Origin: Bacillota bacterium
GTDB lineage: Bacteria; Bacillota; Clostridia; Christensenellales; UMGS416
Direction of reading: 5' to 3'
NCBI GenBank assembly: GCA_023435705.1
Contig: JAEYRH010000005.1
Location: 238,784-302,783, forward strand
Length of the DNA: 64,000 nt
Both the position numbers and the translations under genes were made by a program. The first letter of the stretch is position 1, and each line of letters opens with the position of its first letter. Below the pieces are notes generated by a model. That model was given only the letters and a program-made list of their open reading frames with translations. It was not told where the DNA came from and did no database searches. Below are positions 17,301 through 26,201 of the stretch, in pieces.

Positions 17301-18282
17301 GATGGACAAAGACCCGGCCGACCCCGCTTTCACCGCCGAGAACATCCTATGGTCCCGCCAGACAGACGCCAACGGTGAGATCCTCGCGACAGGGCTGGCG
17401 GCAGGCAGCACCTGGTGGGTGCGCGAGACGGCCACAATCGAGGGCTACAGCATCGACACCACACTGGTGAAGAGCGCTACGATTACCCAGGGCCAAATGG
17501 CGGAGGTCGTGTTTGAAAACGCTCCGGTGGGCTTCGTGCGGGTCACCAAGATTGATGCCTATACTGCAACAAAGAAGCTGCCCGGCGCGGTGTTCGGCAT
17601 TTACTCAGACATCACGTGTGCCACGCTGGTGCAGACAATGGCAGCCACAGATGCAAATGGCAACTCGCTGAGCGCGGCGCTGCCCTTTGGCCCGGGGTGC
17701 CCGGCAGCATATTACATCCGGGAAATCACCGCACCCGATGGCTACATCCTGAACAAAGAGGTGTTCCCCATCGTGTTTACAGCCCCCGGCCAGATGCTGC
17801 CCGTGATCTTCGCGGACCTGCCAAACCTGGGCAGCGTAGTCATCAAGAAGGTGGATGCGTTAAACCCGAAAAAGGCACTGGCCGGCGCATCATTCAAGCT
17901 CTACTTTGACATGGGCCAGTTTGACCCCAGCGCTGCCACGCCAAGGGTCACCAACACGTCGATGCTGCTGGAAGTCGCCAGTGGCACAACAGGCAACGAC
18001 GGCATCCTGCGCTTCGACAACCTGATCCCCGGTCTCTACTGGCTGAAGGAAACCAAAGCGCCGAAGGATTATGATCTTCTGGAGGACTACATCCCAGTGA
18101 TCGTGATTGGCGGCCAGTCCGAGCCGGAAACCATTGTGATCAGCAACCAGTACAACGACCCCGACCCGATCCAGACCGGCATGGAGGAATGGACGATCCT
18201 GGTCGTGGCCTCCCTGGCGCTGCTGGGAGGTGGTGCGCTAGTGTTCTTCACCCGCCGCAAGAAGGCATTGAAGACCCGCTAA
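14395..18282 (+). CDS. Large sortase-anchored Cna-B/SpaA repeat protein
   Basis: A 1295-residue secreted surface protein. Residues 1-30 are a signal peptide (Lys start, hydrophobic core, VLAA cleavage site). Residues 31-165 are a unique domain of unknown type. Then come 11 Cna-B/SpaA-like beta-sandwich repeats, each opening with a strand such as GKIRIVKLD, containing L-GA-F-like cores and closing with a (R/K)E-(I/T)-APDGY turn. The Lys in the first strand and the Glu before AP would form the intramolecular isopeptide bond typical of the fold. The C-terminus has PIQTG (1258-1262), a hydrophobic helix and an RRKK tail, a sorting signal that lacks the LP of LPXTG. AGGAGG lies eight bases before the ATG at 14395; the open frame upstream to 14197 is not expected to be translated. 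It acts on the cell surface as stalk, pilin or adhesin. A terminator follows. Confidence 0.9.
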   Translation: MRFGKKALAFLTVVLMIFSNGFTTLPVLAAGQFEWPSQEFKLPSFDQYLDGKGYWGVKVDSAALTMNGDTPLWSENGKTQVKFGDLESTQLRYVSVKNGIGFFLYDASGKQVVPGSDTPLYDVSVSGAGGTPSVSVKLAEGQPEQGAGISHIALFLSGREIPTGQLTIKKSFEGQGGEPGREFSFTVTGPGKDGPARTVKVKESDRDGTSVTVPFGTYYIKETVPEGYRFVSFTASPSSGSAMEGADTIKVVVGEASVADKEAITYCDNPNVTVTCKNHRMALLDLGKAVAGGAAGDNTQFTFEITRPGFSKTVTLAGGQRQTIELEPGSYTIEEKGIDADYRFLGFTAGSPVAGKNAVTVSLEGKCWSLSVTCNNQKLGGLLIQKVDSLTGGPVAGVVFQINGPGYNGQLSTDGDGKISLSRLKPGDQYTVREISAPAGYNIKNPDAVAKEIPVGGTAMFDFADDPMGKIRIVKLDAGDPDKKLDGAVFQIANNAGFENAITLPATVGGEVTSSAVLAGHWWVREITAPDGYVLDGTAKEVDVALNAVAELQFRNVKNEGGILVKKLDRQTGNPVQGATFELLRRSPADPEFTGADIAMTKLTDADGVAVFAGLTPGTVYWVRETAAPAGYRVDASDVRQATVELGKTITLTFQNDEVGRIKITKVDKLTRQPLDGAVFQIADNVAFENAVTLPATKDGFTISGELVAGHWWVREITPPDGYILDPIPANNVQEVDVAMGQTACVVFANLKNVASLVVLKLDRQTEKPLPGAAFTLYKADPKGEGFDIVRDFAALSVSDSEGKAWFIGLTPGDYWLVETLAPVGFKMDPENNRKVTVGPAGELVTVTCYNDETGWLKIIKTDGNGTYLPGAQFQVSTNPNDFSQAFTLTTDGCGTITSGCLVAGTYWVKETKAPDGYTIDNPEPVKVQVRLLETAAVTFTDTLDQGALKIRKVSTLGGIPLAGVTFELMDKDPADPAFTAENILWSRQTDANGEILATGLAAGSTWWVRETATIEGYSIDTTLVKSATITQGQMAEVVFENAPVGFVRVTKIDAYTATKKLPGAVFGIYSDITCATLVQTMAATDANGNSLSAALPFGPGCPAAYYIREITAPDGYILNKEVFPIVFTAPGQMLPVIFADLPNLGSVVIKKVDALNPKKALAGASFKLYFDMGQFDPSAATPRVTNTSMLLEVASGTTGNDGILRFDNLIPGLYWLKETKAPKDYDLLEDYIPVIVIGGQSEPETIVISNQYNDPDPIQTGMEEWTILVVASLALLGGGALVFFTRRKKALKTR

Positions 18283-18311
18283 CCTAAAAAAGGCCCAAAT
18301 CCAAACGACAT

Positions 18312-18343
18312 AGCCCCCATTCCAAGCGGAATGGGGGCTTTTT
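18312..18343 (+). terminator. Intrinsic terminator of the first Cna-B gene
   Basis: AGCCCCCATTCC pairs with GGAATGGGGGCT around AAGC, then TTTTT. Confidence 0.9.
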
Positions 18344-18447
18344 CCATCAGAAGATTGGCAGAAGATTGGCAGAAGTGCGTAATAAGATCGCCGGTTGTTA
18401 TCATGTTCACACAATATTCAAATAAACCCATGAGAGGATTCCACAAT

Positions 18448-18903
18448 ATGATTGAGCGGCAGGACAGGTTTCCAAAAGGCACATACAAAGTGCTCGCGTG
18501 CAGGCAGGGCAACGAAGACCTGTTTGCAGTGGTGAACCTGTATACCGGCAAACAAGCCAGCTGCTCGAACCTTTGGGAGCTTGTCAAGCTCGTGGAGACC
18601 GACCTGTGCAGCAACAAGTATCCACAATGCTGCGTGCAGTTTCGCACCTGGAACCAGGCTGGGGCCAGAAAAACCCCCGGCTTCTCCAACATCGTGGACC
18701 TGCCTGACGGCCAAGCTGTGCCAGCCGCCGGATCCAATTTCATACTAAAGGTGCTCTACCAGCAAAACGCGACCTGGCAGGGCACCCTGCAGTGGCTGGA
18801 AGGCCGGCAAACCCGCCAGTTTCGCAGCGTGAATGAGCTAATGTGGCTGATGGATGAAGCGATGGACCTGCCGCCGGCGCAGCCGGACGAACCGACAGGT
18901 TGA
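18448..18903 (+). CDS. Small conserved protein between the two adhesin genes
   Basis: About 151 residues, soluble, no signal peptide. Its N-terminal half (DRFPKGTYKVLACRQGNEDL and following) and its C-terminal half (QGTLQWLEGRQTRQFRSVNE, then LMWLMDEAM) look like two small modules. The second resembles short proteins seen beside BTAD regulators in Clostridia, with a conserved W-G-x-x-x-W-L-E and F-R-S-x-x-E-L pattern; that resemblance is from memory and unverified. Four cysteines lie in the middle. The ATG at 18448 has AGAGG about ten bases upstream; starts at 18403 or 18430 are alternatives. It lies after a terminator and 63 bases before the giant adhesin, so it may be co-transcribed with it. 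I cannot assign a function. Confidence 0.7.
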   Translation: MIERQDRFPKGTYKVLACRQGNEDLFAVVNLYTGKQASCSNLWELVKLVETDLCSNKYPQCCVQFRTWNQAGARKTPGFSNIVDLPDGQAVPAAGSNFILKVLYQQNATWQGTLQWLEGRQTRQFRSVNELMWLMDEAMDLPPAQPDEPTG

Positions 18904-18966
18904 CATCGACAAGGATAACCCCAAACAACAACGTAACCCTGACAGCAACACTAAGGAGGAATACAC

Positions 18967-21900
18967 ATGAACACCGGAAGGAAAATCATTGCACTGATCA
19001 CAGTCTTCCTGATGGTCTTTGGCAATCTGCCGGCCATCGCAGTGGCAGACGCAGACCATCCATATTACTACACCAACCAAACCAGCAATAGCGGCAGCAT
19101 TCAAACATCCGCCGGCACCAAGAGCACGGCCCAGATCCAGGTGAAGCACGAGGATGGCGGCAGCAGCTTCTGGACCTACTGCGCCGACTCCAGTCACAAC
19201 CTGCGAAGCGAGCATTACCGCATCGCACCGTTGACAGACGGCAACATCCGCGCCATTGTGAACGCCAACATCGGCAGCATCCTGACCGGGCTTGGCATCA
19301 ACCTGGACAACTCGGAACGGGTGGAGGCCGTGCAGGCCGCCATCTGGCACTTCAGCAACGGCATCAATCTTTCCACGGAAGGCAACGACGCCGGTGTGGT
19401 CGCGCTGTATAACGCGCTGATCGCCCTGCCCTCCGCCGGAGCCGGCGGGCTGCCCACTGAGGCGACCGTCACGCTGGAGCTGACCAATGTCACAGTCAGC
19501 GGCAACAGGCTGAACCTCACGTTCCGTTACAAGTCTTCCGTAAGCTCCGTGGCCCTGACACCTTCCACCAACGAAGGCACAATCGGCACCGTCACCACCG
19601 ACGGTGACTGGAAAGTGGTCACAGTGACCGATGTCCGCATGGACCGCACCATCAACTTCACCGTCTCCGGCTCGCAGACGCTGAATTACGGCGCCAGCTT
19701 CTTCATCCCCGAGAGCGCCGACAATGGCGGCACGTTGGGCCAGAAGCTGGTGGGCACGCCGCCCAGCCGCAATGTCACGGTTTCCGCAACTTTCTCCTCC
19801 CAGTACGGCGGCTTGCAGCTGAAGAAAGCGTTCAGTTCCAATCCCACAACCGCAGACCGCGGTGAAGATTTCTCTGTCACGATCTCCGGGGGCCCCGGCA
19901 ACAGCGTCAGCCGCGTTGTCACGGTGCCCGGTGACGGCAGCACCGTCACGGTAACCGGCCTGCCATTTGGCAACTACACCGTGACGGAAAACCTCACGGA
20001 CAGCCAGAAAGCCAACTACACAAAAGTATCCATTGTCAACAGCGACACCAACGACAACACCGTGGTGATCGACAGCACCCAATCAAACAAAAACGGCACC
20101 GTCACTGTGACAAACCAGCAGCTTGGATCGATCACAATCACCAAGAAGCTCACGCCGGCGGATACAACCAGCACATTCACCTTCAACATTTCAGGCCCCA
20201 GCTTCCCTGCCGGCGGCGAGAACTTCACGCTGAAGCATGGTGAAAGCAAGACTTATTCAGCCCTGACCTTCGGCAGCTACACCGTCACAGAGCAAGGCCA
20301 GGCTGGCTACCGCCTGACCAGCTATTCCGGTGACGGCACCACCAACGGCGGCAGCCGCGTGCTCACGCTGGACAACGGCCACCGGTCACTGTCCTTCACC
20401 GCCAACAATGAAAAGCGCGGCAGCATCGTGATCCTGAAAACCGACACAATCACAAACGGCCCTGTGGCAGGTGTCACATTCCACATCACCGGGCCCAATG
20501 GCTTCAACCAGACCATCGTGACTGATGCCACTGGCCGCATCGATATCGGCGACCTTGCCGCCGGCACCTATATCGTCACCGAAACCGCCGTGCCGGTGGG
20601 CTACCGCATCAACAACCCCGCCCCTGTGTCGCGGACAATCGGAATCGGCGGCACAGCCACCTTTAACTTCTCCGACGACCCGGTGGGCCGGCTGAACCTG
20701 ATCAAGCAGGATATGGCAGGCAACCCGCTGCCCGGTGCGGTCTTCTGGGTTTCCACATCAGCGGATTTCTCCACCCACACCGTGTATGACACCGGCGCCA
20801 ACTCCTCCATCCTCACTGACTGGATGCTGGCAAGCGGCACCTACTATGTAAAAGAAGTGAAAGCCCCCGCCGGATATGTGATCCCAGCGGCAAACACCAA
20901 GTCTGTGGTGCTCGTGCAGGGCCAGACCACACCGGTCACCTTCAACGACCCGAAGGATGAAGGCTCTCTGCTCATCAAGAAACTAAGCTCCTATCAGGAT
21001 CAGCCGGTGGCTGGTGCCACCTTCCAGCTGGCCCGTGATGCTGGTTTCACCGACCTGGTCACGCTGCCCAACGGCGGCAAGACCGACGCCAACGGCGAGC
21101 TGCTGGTGGAAAACCTGCCATCCGGCAGCTACTACCTGCGGGAGAGCGCCGCCGCGGCCAACTATGACTTTAACATCACCGACGTGCGCAACGTGACCAT
21201 CACCTACAACAACCGCTCCACGGCCAACTTCGTGAACCACCCGCAGGGCCGCGTGCGCATCATCAAGACTGACTCCTTCAACAGCTCGGCCCTGGCCGGC
21301 GCGGTGTTCGGCGTCTACAGCGACCCCGGCGCCACCACGCTGGTGGCCACACTGGCCGCCACCGACGCCAATGGCCTGGCAACCAGCGGCTGGCTGCCCT
21401 TCTCCACCGGCACGATCTATTACGTGAAGGAAATCTCAGCCCCGGCCCGCTATGCCAAGTCTGAAAAGATCGAACCGGTCGCCTTCACCACACCCGGCCA
21501 GACGGCAGAGGTCTCCTTTGCCAATGACCGCAGGTTCGGCGGCTTCTCCGTCCGCAAGGAGTTGACCAGCTTCGCCGGTGACACGCAGTCGTTCACCTTC
21601 ACAATCACCGGCCCCAGCTACCCAAATGGTTATGAGTTCACACTGGCCAACGGCCAGATCAAGAATTTCCCCGACATTGACTTCGGCACCTATACGATCA
21701 CCGAGACGGTCGCGCTGCCCTATGAGCTCACCGGCTTCTCCGGCGGCAACGGCACCCGCAACGGCAACAGCTACACCGTGGTGCTCGGCAGTGAAAACCA
21801 ACAATACACCGTGGTTGCCGCCAACCACCGCCTGGGCTCCCTGAGCATTTCCAAAGCCCTGCAGGAGGGCGTGACCGGCGACACGGCGGACTTCAACTTC

Positions 21901-24900
21901 ACAATCACCGGCCCCGGCCTGTCTGACAGCTTTACGCTGAAGGCCGGCGGCAGCAAGCCCTATGCCAACCTGCCCTACGGCACCTATGTGATCACTGAGC
22001 TGCCCACGGCAGATGGATACCGCCTGAACGGCTTTGCCGGAGGCAACGGCACCCGGAACGGCAGCAGCTACACCGTGGTGATCGGCACCGATAACCTGGA
22101 CGTGCAGGTGACCGCAAACAACCTGAAACTGGGCAAGCTGGAGGTCGTGAAAACCGAAGCCGGCAGCGAACCCACCCTCTATCTGCCAGGCGCAGTGTTC
22201 GGCATCTATCGTGACGCCGCCGCAACCGACCTGGTCATGACAATGGCGGCCACCGGAGCCGACGGCCACGCCGTGTCCGGCTGGCTGGACCCCGGCACCT
22301 ACTATGTGAAGGAAATCACCGCCCCCGCAGGCTACGTGCTCAACACGATCGTCGTGACAGCCAACGTGACTGCCGGCAGCACGGCCCTGCTGCCCGCCAT
22401 TGAAAACACAAAGAACGAGGGCTCCATCCGCGTGACCAAGCTGGATCGCCAGACCGGCGACCCGGTGGAGGGCGTGACCTTCCAGCTGCTGGATAAAGAC
22501 CCCCGCACGAGCACGGACTTCACCGTGCTGGCAGAGCTGACCACCAACTCCAGCGGCGTGGTAGAGTTCCTGCACCTGGTGCCCGGCACCACCTACTATG
22601 TTCGCGAGACCCATCAGGCCCCCGGTTACAGCATTGACATCACCGACGTGCGCGCTGTAACAGCCGTGCTGGCCCAAGTGGTGGATGTGGAGTTCCAAAA
22701 CGACCAGGTGGGAGACTTCCGCATCGTGAAGACCGACGGCCACGGCAACTACCTGCCCGGCGCCGAGTTCCAGGTCTCCCGCATCCGTGACGACTTCTCC
22801 GGCGCGTTCACACTGACCACCGGTGCTGACGGCAAGGTAACCAGTGAACTGCTCACTGTGGGCACCTGGTATGTGAAGGAAACCAAAGCCCCCTACGGCT
22901 ACGCCATCGACGACACCTCGGTCAAGGAAGTGCAGATCGTGCAGTTTACGACCGCCGAGGTGAGCTTCACCGACACGCGCCTCTATGGCAAAGTGCAGTT
23001 CAGCAAAGTCGTGGACAACATCAACAGTGACCCTGCCGTGTTCACACTGCGCATCACCGGCGACAACGGCTACTCCAACACCGTGACCGTAAGCGAAGCG
23101 GGCCTGCCCAAAGAGCTGACTGACCTGCCATTCGGCACCTACACCGTGACCGAAGATGACGCGACCGGCTATCAGAAGATGGGCATTACACCCTCTGAGT
23201 TCACCATTAACGACGAGACCTACCCAACCACCGTGCAGGTGACGGCGACCAACCACAAGCTGCTGGGCTCGGCGAGCTTCGCAAAGATCGTGGACAACAT
23301 GGACAATGACCCGGCCACGTTCACGCTGAACATCACCGGCGACAACGGCTACTCCAACTCCGTGACCGTGAGCGAAACCGGCGCAGCACAGGAGCTCAAT
23401 GACCTGCCCTTCGGCAACTACACCGTGGCAGAAGCCGCAGCCCCCGGCTACTCCAACGTGGGCATCACCAACAGCACCTTTACCGTAGGCGCGGAAACCT
23501 ACACCACCAAGGTGGAAGTGACCGCCACCAACCACAAGCTCTTCGGCACAGTGACGTTCAGCAAGGTTGTGGATAACGTGACCGACGATCCCGCCACCTT
23601 CACGCTGACCGTGGTGGGCCCCGGCTACACCAACACCGTGACCGTGGGCGAGATGCTCCCGCCCGTCACGCTGACCGACCTGCCCGTGGGCGTCTATATG
23701 GTCTTTGAAGACCTGACCGGCCTGAACTACAGCAACGTGAGCATCACCAACTCCATCTTCACCGTCACGGCGGACAACTACACCACGCCGGTGCTGGTGG
23801 TGGCGACCAACCTCAAGCACACAGGCCGCATCCAGGTGGCCAAGCACGACGCCGACGAGCGCAACACCCCCTACTACCTGGAGGGCGCCGAGTTTAAGAT
23901 CTCCACAGCCACAGGCGCAGACTTTGACGCCAACGTGGTGGAGACGCTGACCACCGGCAGCGACGGTAAGGCGCAAAGCGCCTGGCTGCCGCTGGGCACC
24001 TACTGGATCAAGGAAACCGCAGCCCCCAATGGCTACGTGATCAACAACCCCAACCCGGTGCAGGTGGATATCACCACCAAAGACACCACCTACGACGTAT
24101 CGTTCGCCGACAGCAAGGACGAAGGCTCGATCCTGGTGCGCAAGATCAGCAGAATGACCGAGGCCCCGGTGGAGGGCGTGACCTTCGAGCTGCTGGACCG
24201 TGACCCCAAAGACCCGGCCTTCACCGCAGCAAACATCATTGCCACAGCCAAGACCGATGCCAACGGCGAAGCGCTCTTCCAGCACCTGGAGACGGGCAAG
24301 ACCTTCTGGGTACGCGAGACAGTGCCGGCCCCCGGCTATGACATTGACCCGGACAATACGCAGTCTGTGACCGTGGTCTTCCACGAGACCTCCACCGTAT
24401 ACTTCGCCAACAACCCCGTGGGTTATGTGCGGGTGACCAAGGTGGACGCCACGGACGAAACCAAGAAACTGGAAGGCGCAGTCTACGGCGTGTATGAATT
24501 TGACATGGGCGCCAATTACAAAGCCTATGCCGAGGAAGACCCGAGTGAGCTGCCCCCGCCGGACTACACCTTCACGACTGGCCCCGATGGCACCGGCATC
24601 AGCGGCTACATCCCGTTCTCCGCAACAAAGATCTTCCTTGTGATCGAGCTTAAGGCCCCCGACGGCTACCTGCTCAACGAGGAGGAGTTCTACGTGGTGC
24701 AGTTCACAGAACCCGGCGAAATCGTGGACCTCACCTTCCACAACGACCCGGCCACCGGCTCGCTGGTAATCCTCAAGGTGGACGCACTGAACCCCGAGAC
24801 CACACTGGCCGGCGCGGAGTTCAAGCTCTACAAAGAAGAGGCATTGATCAACCAGGTGGGCAGCGCGGTAACCTCCGGTGCTGACGGCATCGTCCGCTTC

Positions 24901-25167
24901 GACAACCTGGAGCCCGGCATCTACTGGCTGAAGGAAACCAAGGCCCCCAAGGACTACGACCTGCTGACCGATCCGATCCCGCTGACTGTGACAGCCGGCG
25001 TGACCGAGCCGGAACCGTTGGTCATCAAGAACCAATACAACCCCCCGAAAGGCATTGAGACCGGCATGATGGAGTGGAACATCCTGATCCTCGGCGGCCT
25101 GGTGCTGCTGGCCGGTCTGACGCTGATGCTGTTCGCCCGCAAAAGGAAACTGGCGCAGAGCAAGTAA
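18967..25167 (+). CDS. Giant thioester-domain Cna-B adhesin
   Basis: A 2066-residue surface protein. Residues 1-28 are a signal peptide. Residues 30-160 match a thioester domain: TYCAD with Cys72 and AVQAAIWHF with Gln123, the Cys-Gln pair that forms the internal thioester in Gram-positive TED adhesins and can bond covalently to host or surface amines. A companion beta domain follows (165-280). Then come 18 Cna-B/SpaA-type repeats. Some have the usual KxD...GAxF...KE-APxGY plan; others (about 281-480, 860-1060, 1335-1610) have the longer KVVDN-type plan seen in DUF5979-like modules. GIETG at 2029-2033, a hydrophobic helix and RKRK make up the sorting signal. AAGGAGG lies seven bases before the ATG. 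A long coding frame on the other strand is an artefact of codon bias. Confidence 0.92.
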   Translation: MNTGRKIIALITVFLMVFGNLPAIAVADADHPYYYTNQTSNSGSIQTSAGTKSTAQIQVKHEDGGSSFWTYCADSSHNLRSEHYRIAPLTDGNIRAIVNANIGSILTGLGINLDNSERVEAVQAAIWHFSNGINLSTEGNDAGVVALYNALIALPSAGAGGLPTEATVTLELTNVTVSGNRLNLTFRYKSSVSSVALTPSTNEGTIGTVTTDGDWKVVTVTDVRMDRTINFTVSGSQTLNYGASFFIPESADNGGTLGQKLVGTPPSRNVTVSATFSSQYGGLQLKKAFSSNPTTADRGEDFSVTISGGPGNSVSRVVTVPGDGSTVTVTGLPFGNYTVTENLTDSQKANYTKVSIVNSDTNDNTVVIDSTQSNKNGTVTVTNQQLGSITITKKLTPADTTSTFTFNISGPSFPAGGENFTLKHGESKTYSALTFGSYTVTEQGQAGYRLTSYSGDGTTNGGSRVLTLDNGHRSLSFTANNEKRGSIVILKTDTITNGPVAGVTFHITGPNGFNQTIVTDATGRIDIGDLAAGTYIVTETAVPVGYRINNPAPVSRTIGIGGTATFNFSDDPVGRLNLIKQDMAGNPLPGAVFWVSTSADFSTHTVYDTGANSSILTDWMLASGTYYVKEVKAPAGYVIPAANTKSVVLVQGQTTPVTFNDPKDEGSLLIKKLSSYQDQPVAGATFQLARDAGFTDLVTLPNGGKTDANGELLVENLPSGSYYLRESAAAANYDFNITDVRNVTITYNNRSTANFVNHPQGRVRIIKTDSFNSSALAGAVFGVYSDPGATTLVATLAATDANGLATSGWLPFSTGTIYYVKEISAPARYAKSEKIEPVAFTTPGQTAEVSFANDRRFGGFSVRKELTSFAGDTQSFTFTITGPSYPNGYEFTLANGQIKNFPDIDFGTYTITETVALPYELTGFSGGNGTRNGNSYTVVLGSENQQYTVVAANHRLGSLSISKALQEGVTGDTADFNFTITGPGLSDSFTLKAGGSKPYANLPYGTYVITELPTADGYRLNGFAGGNGTRNGSSYTVVIGTDNLDVQVTANNLKLGKLEVVKTEAGSEPTLYLPGAVFGIYRDAAATDLVMTMAATGADGHAVSGWLDPGTYYVKEITAPAGYVLNTIVVTANVTAGSTALLPAIENTKNEGSIRVTKLDRQTGDPVEGVTFQLLDKDPRTSTDFTVLAELTTNSSGVVEFLHLVPGTTYYVRETHQAPGYSIDITDVRAVTAVLAQVVDVEFQNDQVGDFRIVKTDGHGNYLPGAEFQVSRIRDDFSGAFTLTTGADGKVTSELLTVGTWYVKETKAPYGYAIDDTSVKEVQIVQFTTAEVSFTDTRLYGKVQFSKVVDNINSDPAVFTLRITGDNGYSNTVTVSEAGLPKELTDLPFGTYTVTEDDATGYQKMGITPSEFTINDETYPTTVQVTATNHKLLGSASFAKIVDNMDNDPATFTLNITGDNGYSNSVTVSETGAAQELNDLPFGNYTVAEAAAPGYSNVGITNSTFTVGAETYTTKVEVTATNHKLFGTVTFSKVVDNVTDDPATFTLTVVGPGYTNTVTVGEMLPPVTLTDLPVGVYMVFEDLTGLNYSNVSITNSIFTVTADNYTTPVLVVATNLKHTGRIQVAKHDADERNTPYYLEGAEFKISTATGADFDANVVETLTTGSDGKAQSAWLPLGTYWIKETAAPNGYVINNPNPVQVDITTKDTTYDVSFADSKDEGSILVRKISRMTEAPVEGVTFELLDRDPKDPAFTAANIIATAKTDANGEALFQHLETGKTFWVRETVPAPGYDIDPDNTQSVTVVFHETSTVYFANNPVGYVRVTKVDATDETKKLEGAVYGVYEFDMGANYKAYAEEDPSELPPPDYTFTTGPDGTGISGYIPFSATKIFLVIELKAPDGYLLNEEEFYVVQFTEPGEIVDLTFHNDPATGSLVILKVDALNPETTLAGAEFKLYKEEALINQVGSAVTSGADGIVRFDNLEPGIYWLKETKAPKDYDLLTDPIPLTVTAGVTEPEPLVIKNQYNPPKGIETGMMEWNILILGGLVLLAGLTLMLFARKRKLAQSK

Positions 25168-25188
25168 GCTGAAGCAATGAACTGACAC

Positions 25189-25226
25189 GAGGCCCCCTTC
25201 CCGGTTGGGAAGGGGGCCTTCTCTTT
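25189..25226 (+). terminator. Intrinsic terminator of the giant adhesin gene
   Basis: GGCCCCCTTCCC pairs with GGGAAGGGGGCC around a GTT loop, followed by TTCTCTTTAT. Confidence 0.85.
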
Positions 25227-25247
25227 ATATCGGCAATCACGCCCATT

Positions 25248-25257
25248 GTGGTATACT
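25248..25257 (+). promoter_or_regulatory. Possible extended -10 promoter of the Fe-S protein gene
   Basis: TGTGGTATACT has the TGn extension before TATACT (25252-25257); no good -35 box is seen. It lies about 30 bases before the coding start. Confidence 0.35.
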
Positions 25258-25289
25258 CATCGCAACCCAATCCTTAGCAGGAGGCTTTC

Positions 25290-25940
25290 ATGGCCGATGT
25301 GTTCGCACCGGGATGCGCGCTGAAGATGTATAAACCCCACCTGGCTGACAGGCTGCTCCAATATCTGAACAATGGGAATCAGACTGTCGCCGAGCATTTC
25401 ACCTGCTGCCGCCACGAGCCCCGTCTACCCCATGGCACCCGCGTGATCAACGGGTGCGCCGGATGCGACCGACGTTACCGGGAGCTTTATGAGGGTGTTA
25501 CGACAATCTCTTTGTGGGAGCTGCTGGCAGAAAGCGATTTCCCGTTCCCTGACTATGGCGGCGCGGCGATGGCTGTGCATGACGCCTGCCCCACCCGCAC
25601 CGAAACCAGGGTGCATGACGCGGTGCGCACGCTGCTCAGGCGCATGAACATCACCATAGTAGAACCAGAGCACACACGCACCCGCGCCACCTGCTGCGGC
25701 GACAGCTTCTACGGTGTGCTGCCGGTCGATCAGGTGAAGGCACAGATGGCAAAGCGGGCGCAGGAAATGCCGGCGGAGGATGTGGCGGTCTACTGTGTGT
25801 CCTGCATCAAGGCGATGCACATCGGCGGCAAGAGGCCCCGGTATCTGGTGGATTTGCTGTTTGGCGAGCCCACGGAGATTGGCACGTGGGAGCCGGAGGC
25901 TTGGCATGAGGAGCTGCAGGAGTATATCGACAGGCATTGA
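25290..25940 (+). CDS. Cysteine-rich CCG-domain Fe-S protein
   Basis: A 216-residue soluble protein with two cysteine-rich CCG modules as in heterodisulfide reductase HdrB, GlpC and LutA. The first has APGCALKMY, FTCCRHEP and CAGCDRRY; the second has HDACPTRTE, TCCGDSFYG and YCVSCIKAM. In relatives each CX31-39CCX35-36CXXC set holds a [4Fe-4S] or noncubane cluster that cleaves or carries disulfides and electrons. The spacings fit only loosely. The gene stands alone between the adhesin terminator and a dispersed repeat, so its redox partner is not visible. GCAGGAGG precedes the ATG. Confidence 0.82.
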   Translation: MADVFAPGCALKMYKPHLADRLLQYLNNGNQTVAEHFTCCRHEPRLPHGTRVINGCAGCDRRYRELYEGVTTISLWELLAESDFPFPDYGGAAMAVHDACPTRTETRVHDAVRTLLRRMNITIVEPEHTRTRATCCGDSFYGVLPVDQVKAQMAKRAQEMPAEDVAVYCVSCIKAMHIGGKRPRYLVDLLFGEPTEIGTWEPEAWHEELQEYIDRH

Positions 25941-25984
25941 TCATAACAGGCATAAGCTAACCATCTCAGCCCATAACGCATACG

Positions 25985-26176
25985 TACTTTTGCGTGTCAA
26001 AAGTACCAAAACCAATCGGGGGCGGCAAGTTCCCAAGACCTTTTCGTTGCCGTCATCAGGGCTGGCCGAGGACAACTCGCCATGCTTTGCATGTCTCAAA
26101 CAGTCCCTCGGCCTTGACGCCCTGATTTCCGCAACTCCAAGGTGGAACTTGCAAGCCCCCGAACCCCCAGTAGGGG
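25985..26176 (+). repeat. Dispersed ~200-base intergenic repeat, copy A
   Basis: It begins with a small palindrome (ACTTTTGCGTGTCAAAAGT) and ACCAAAAC followed by a TCGGGGG block, and ends with CCCCCGAACCCCC. The same ends, in reverse orientation and with a diverged middle, occur at 60471-60675. No protein is encoded. It fits a non-autonomous mobile element or a structured intergenic repeat. Confidence 0.6.
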
Positions 26177-26201
26177 CCGGCTGGAACCAGTCCTGCTGCG
26201 A

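Noticed and set aside
14500..25100. The regularly spaced repeats as a CRISPR array
   Set aside because: Spacing is about 300 bases, units are in frame and encode Cna-B domains.
21436..25188. A 1250-codon open frame on the minus strand opposite the giant adhesin gene
   Set aside because: It mirrors the repeat protein codon for codon, is rich in Val/His/Gly/Gln as expected of antisense GC-rich DNA, and has no ribosome site or known domain.
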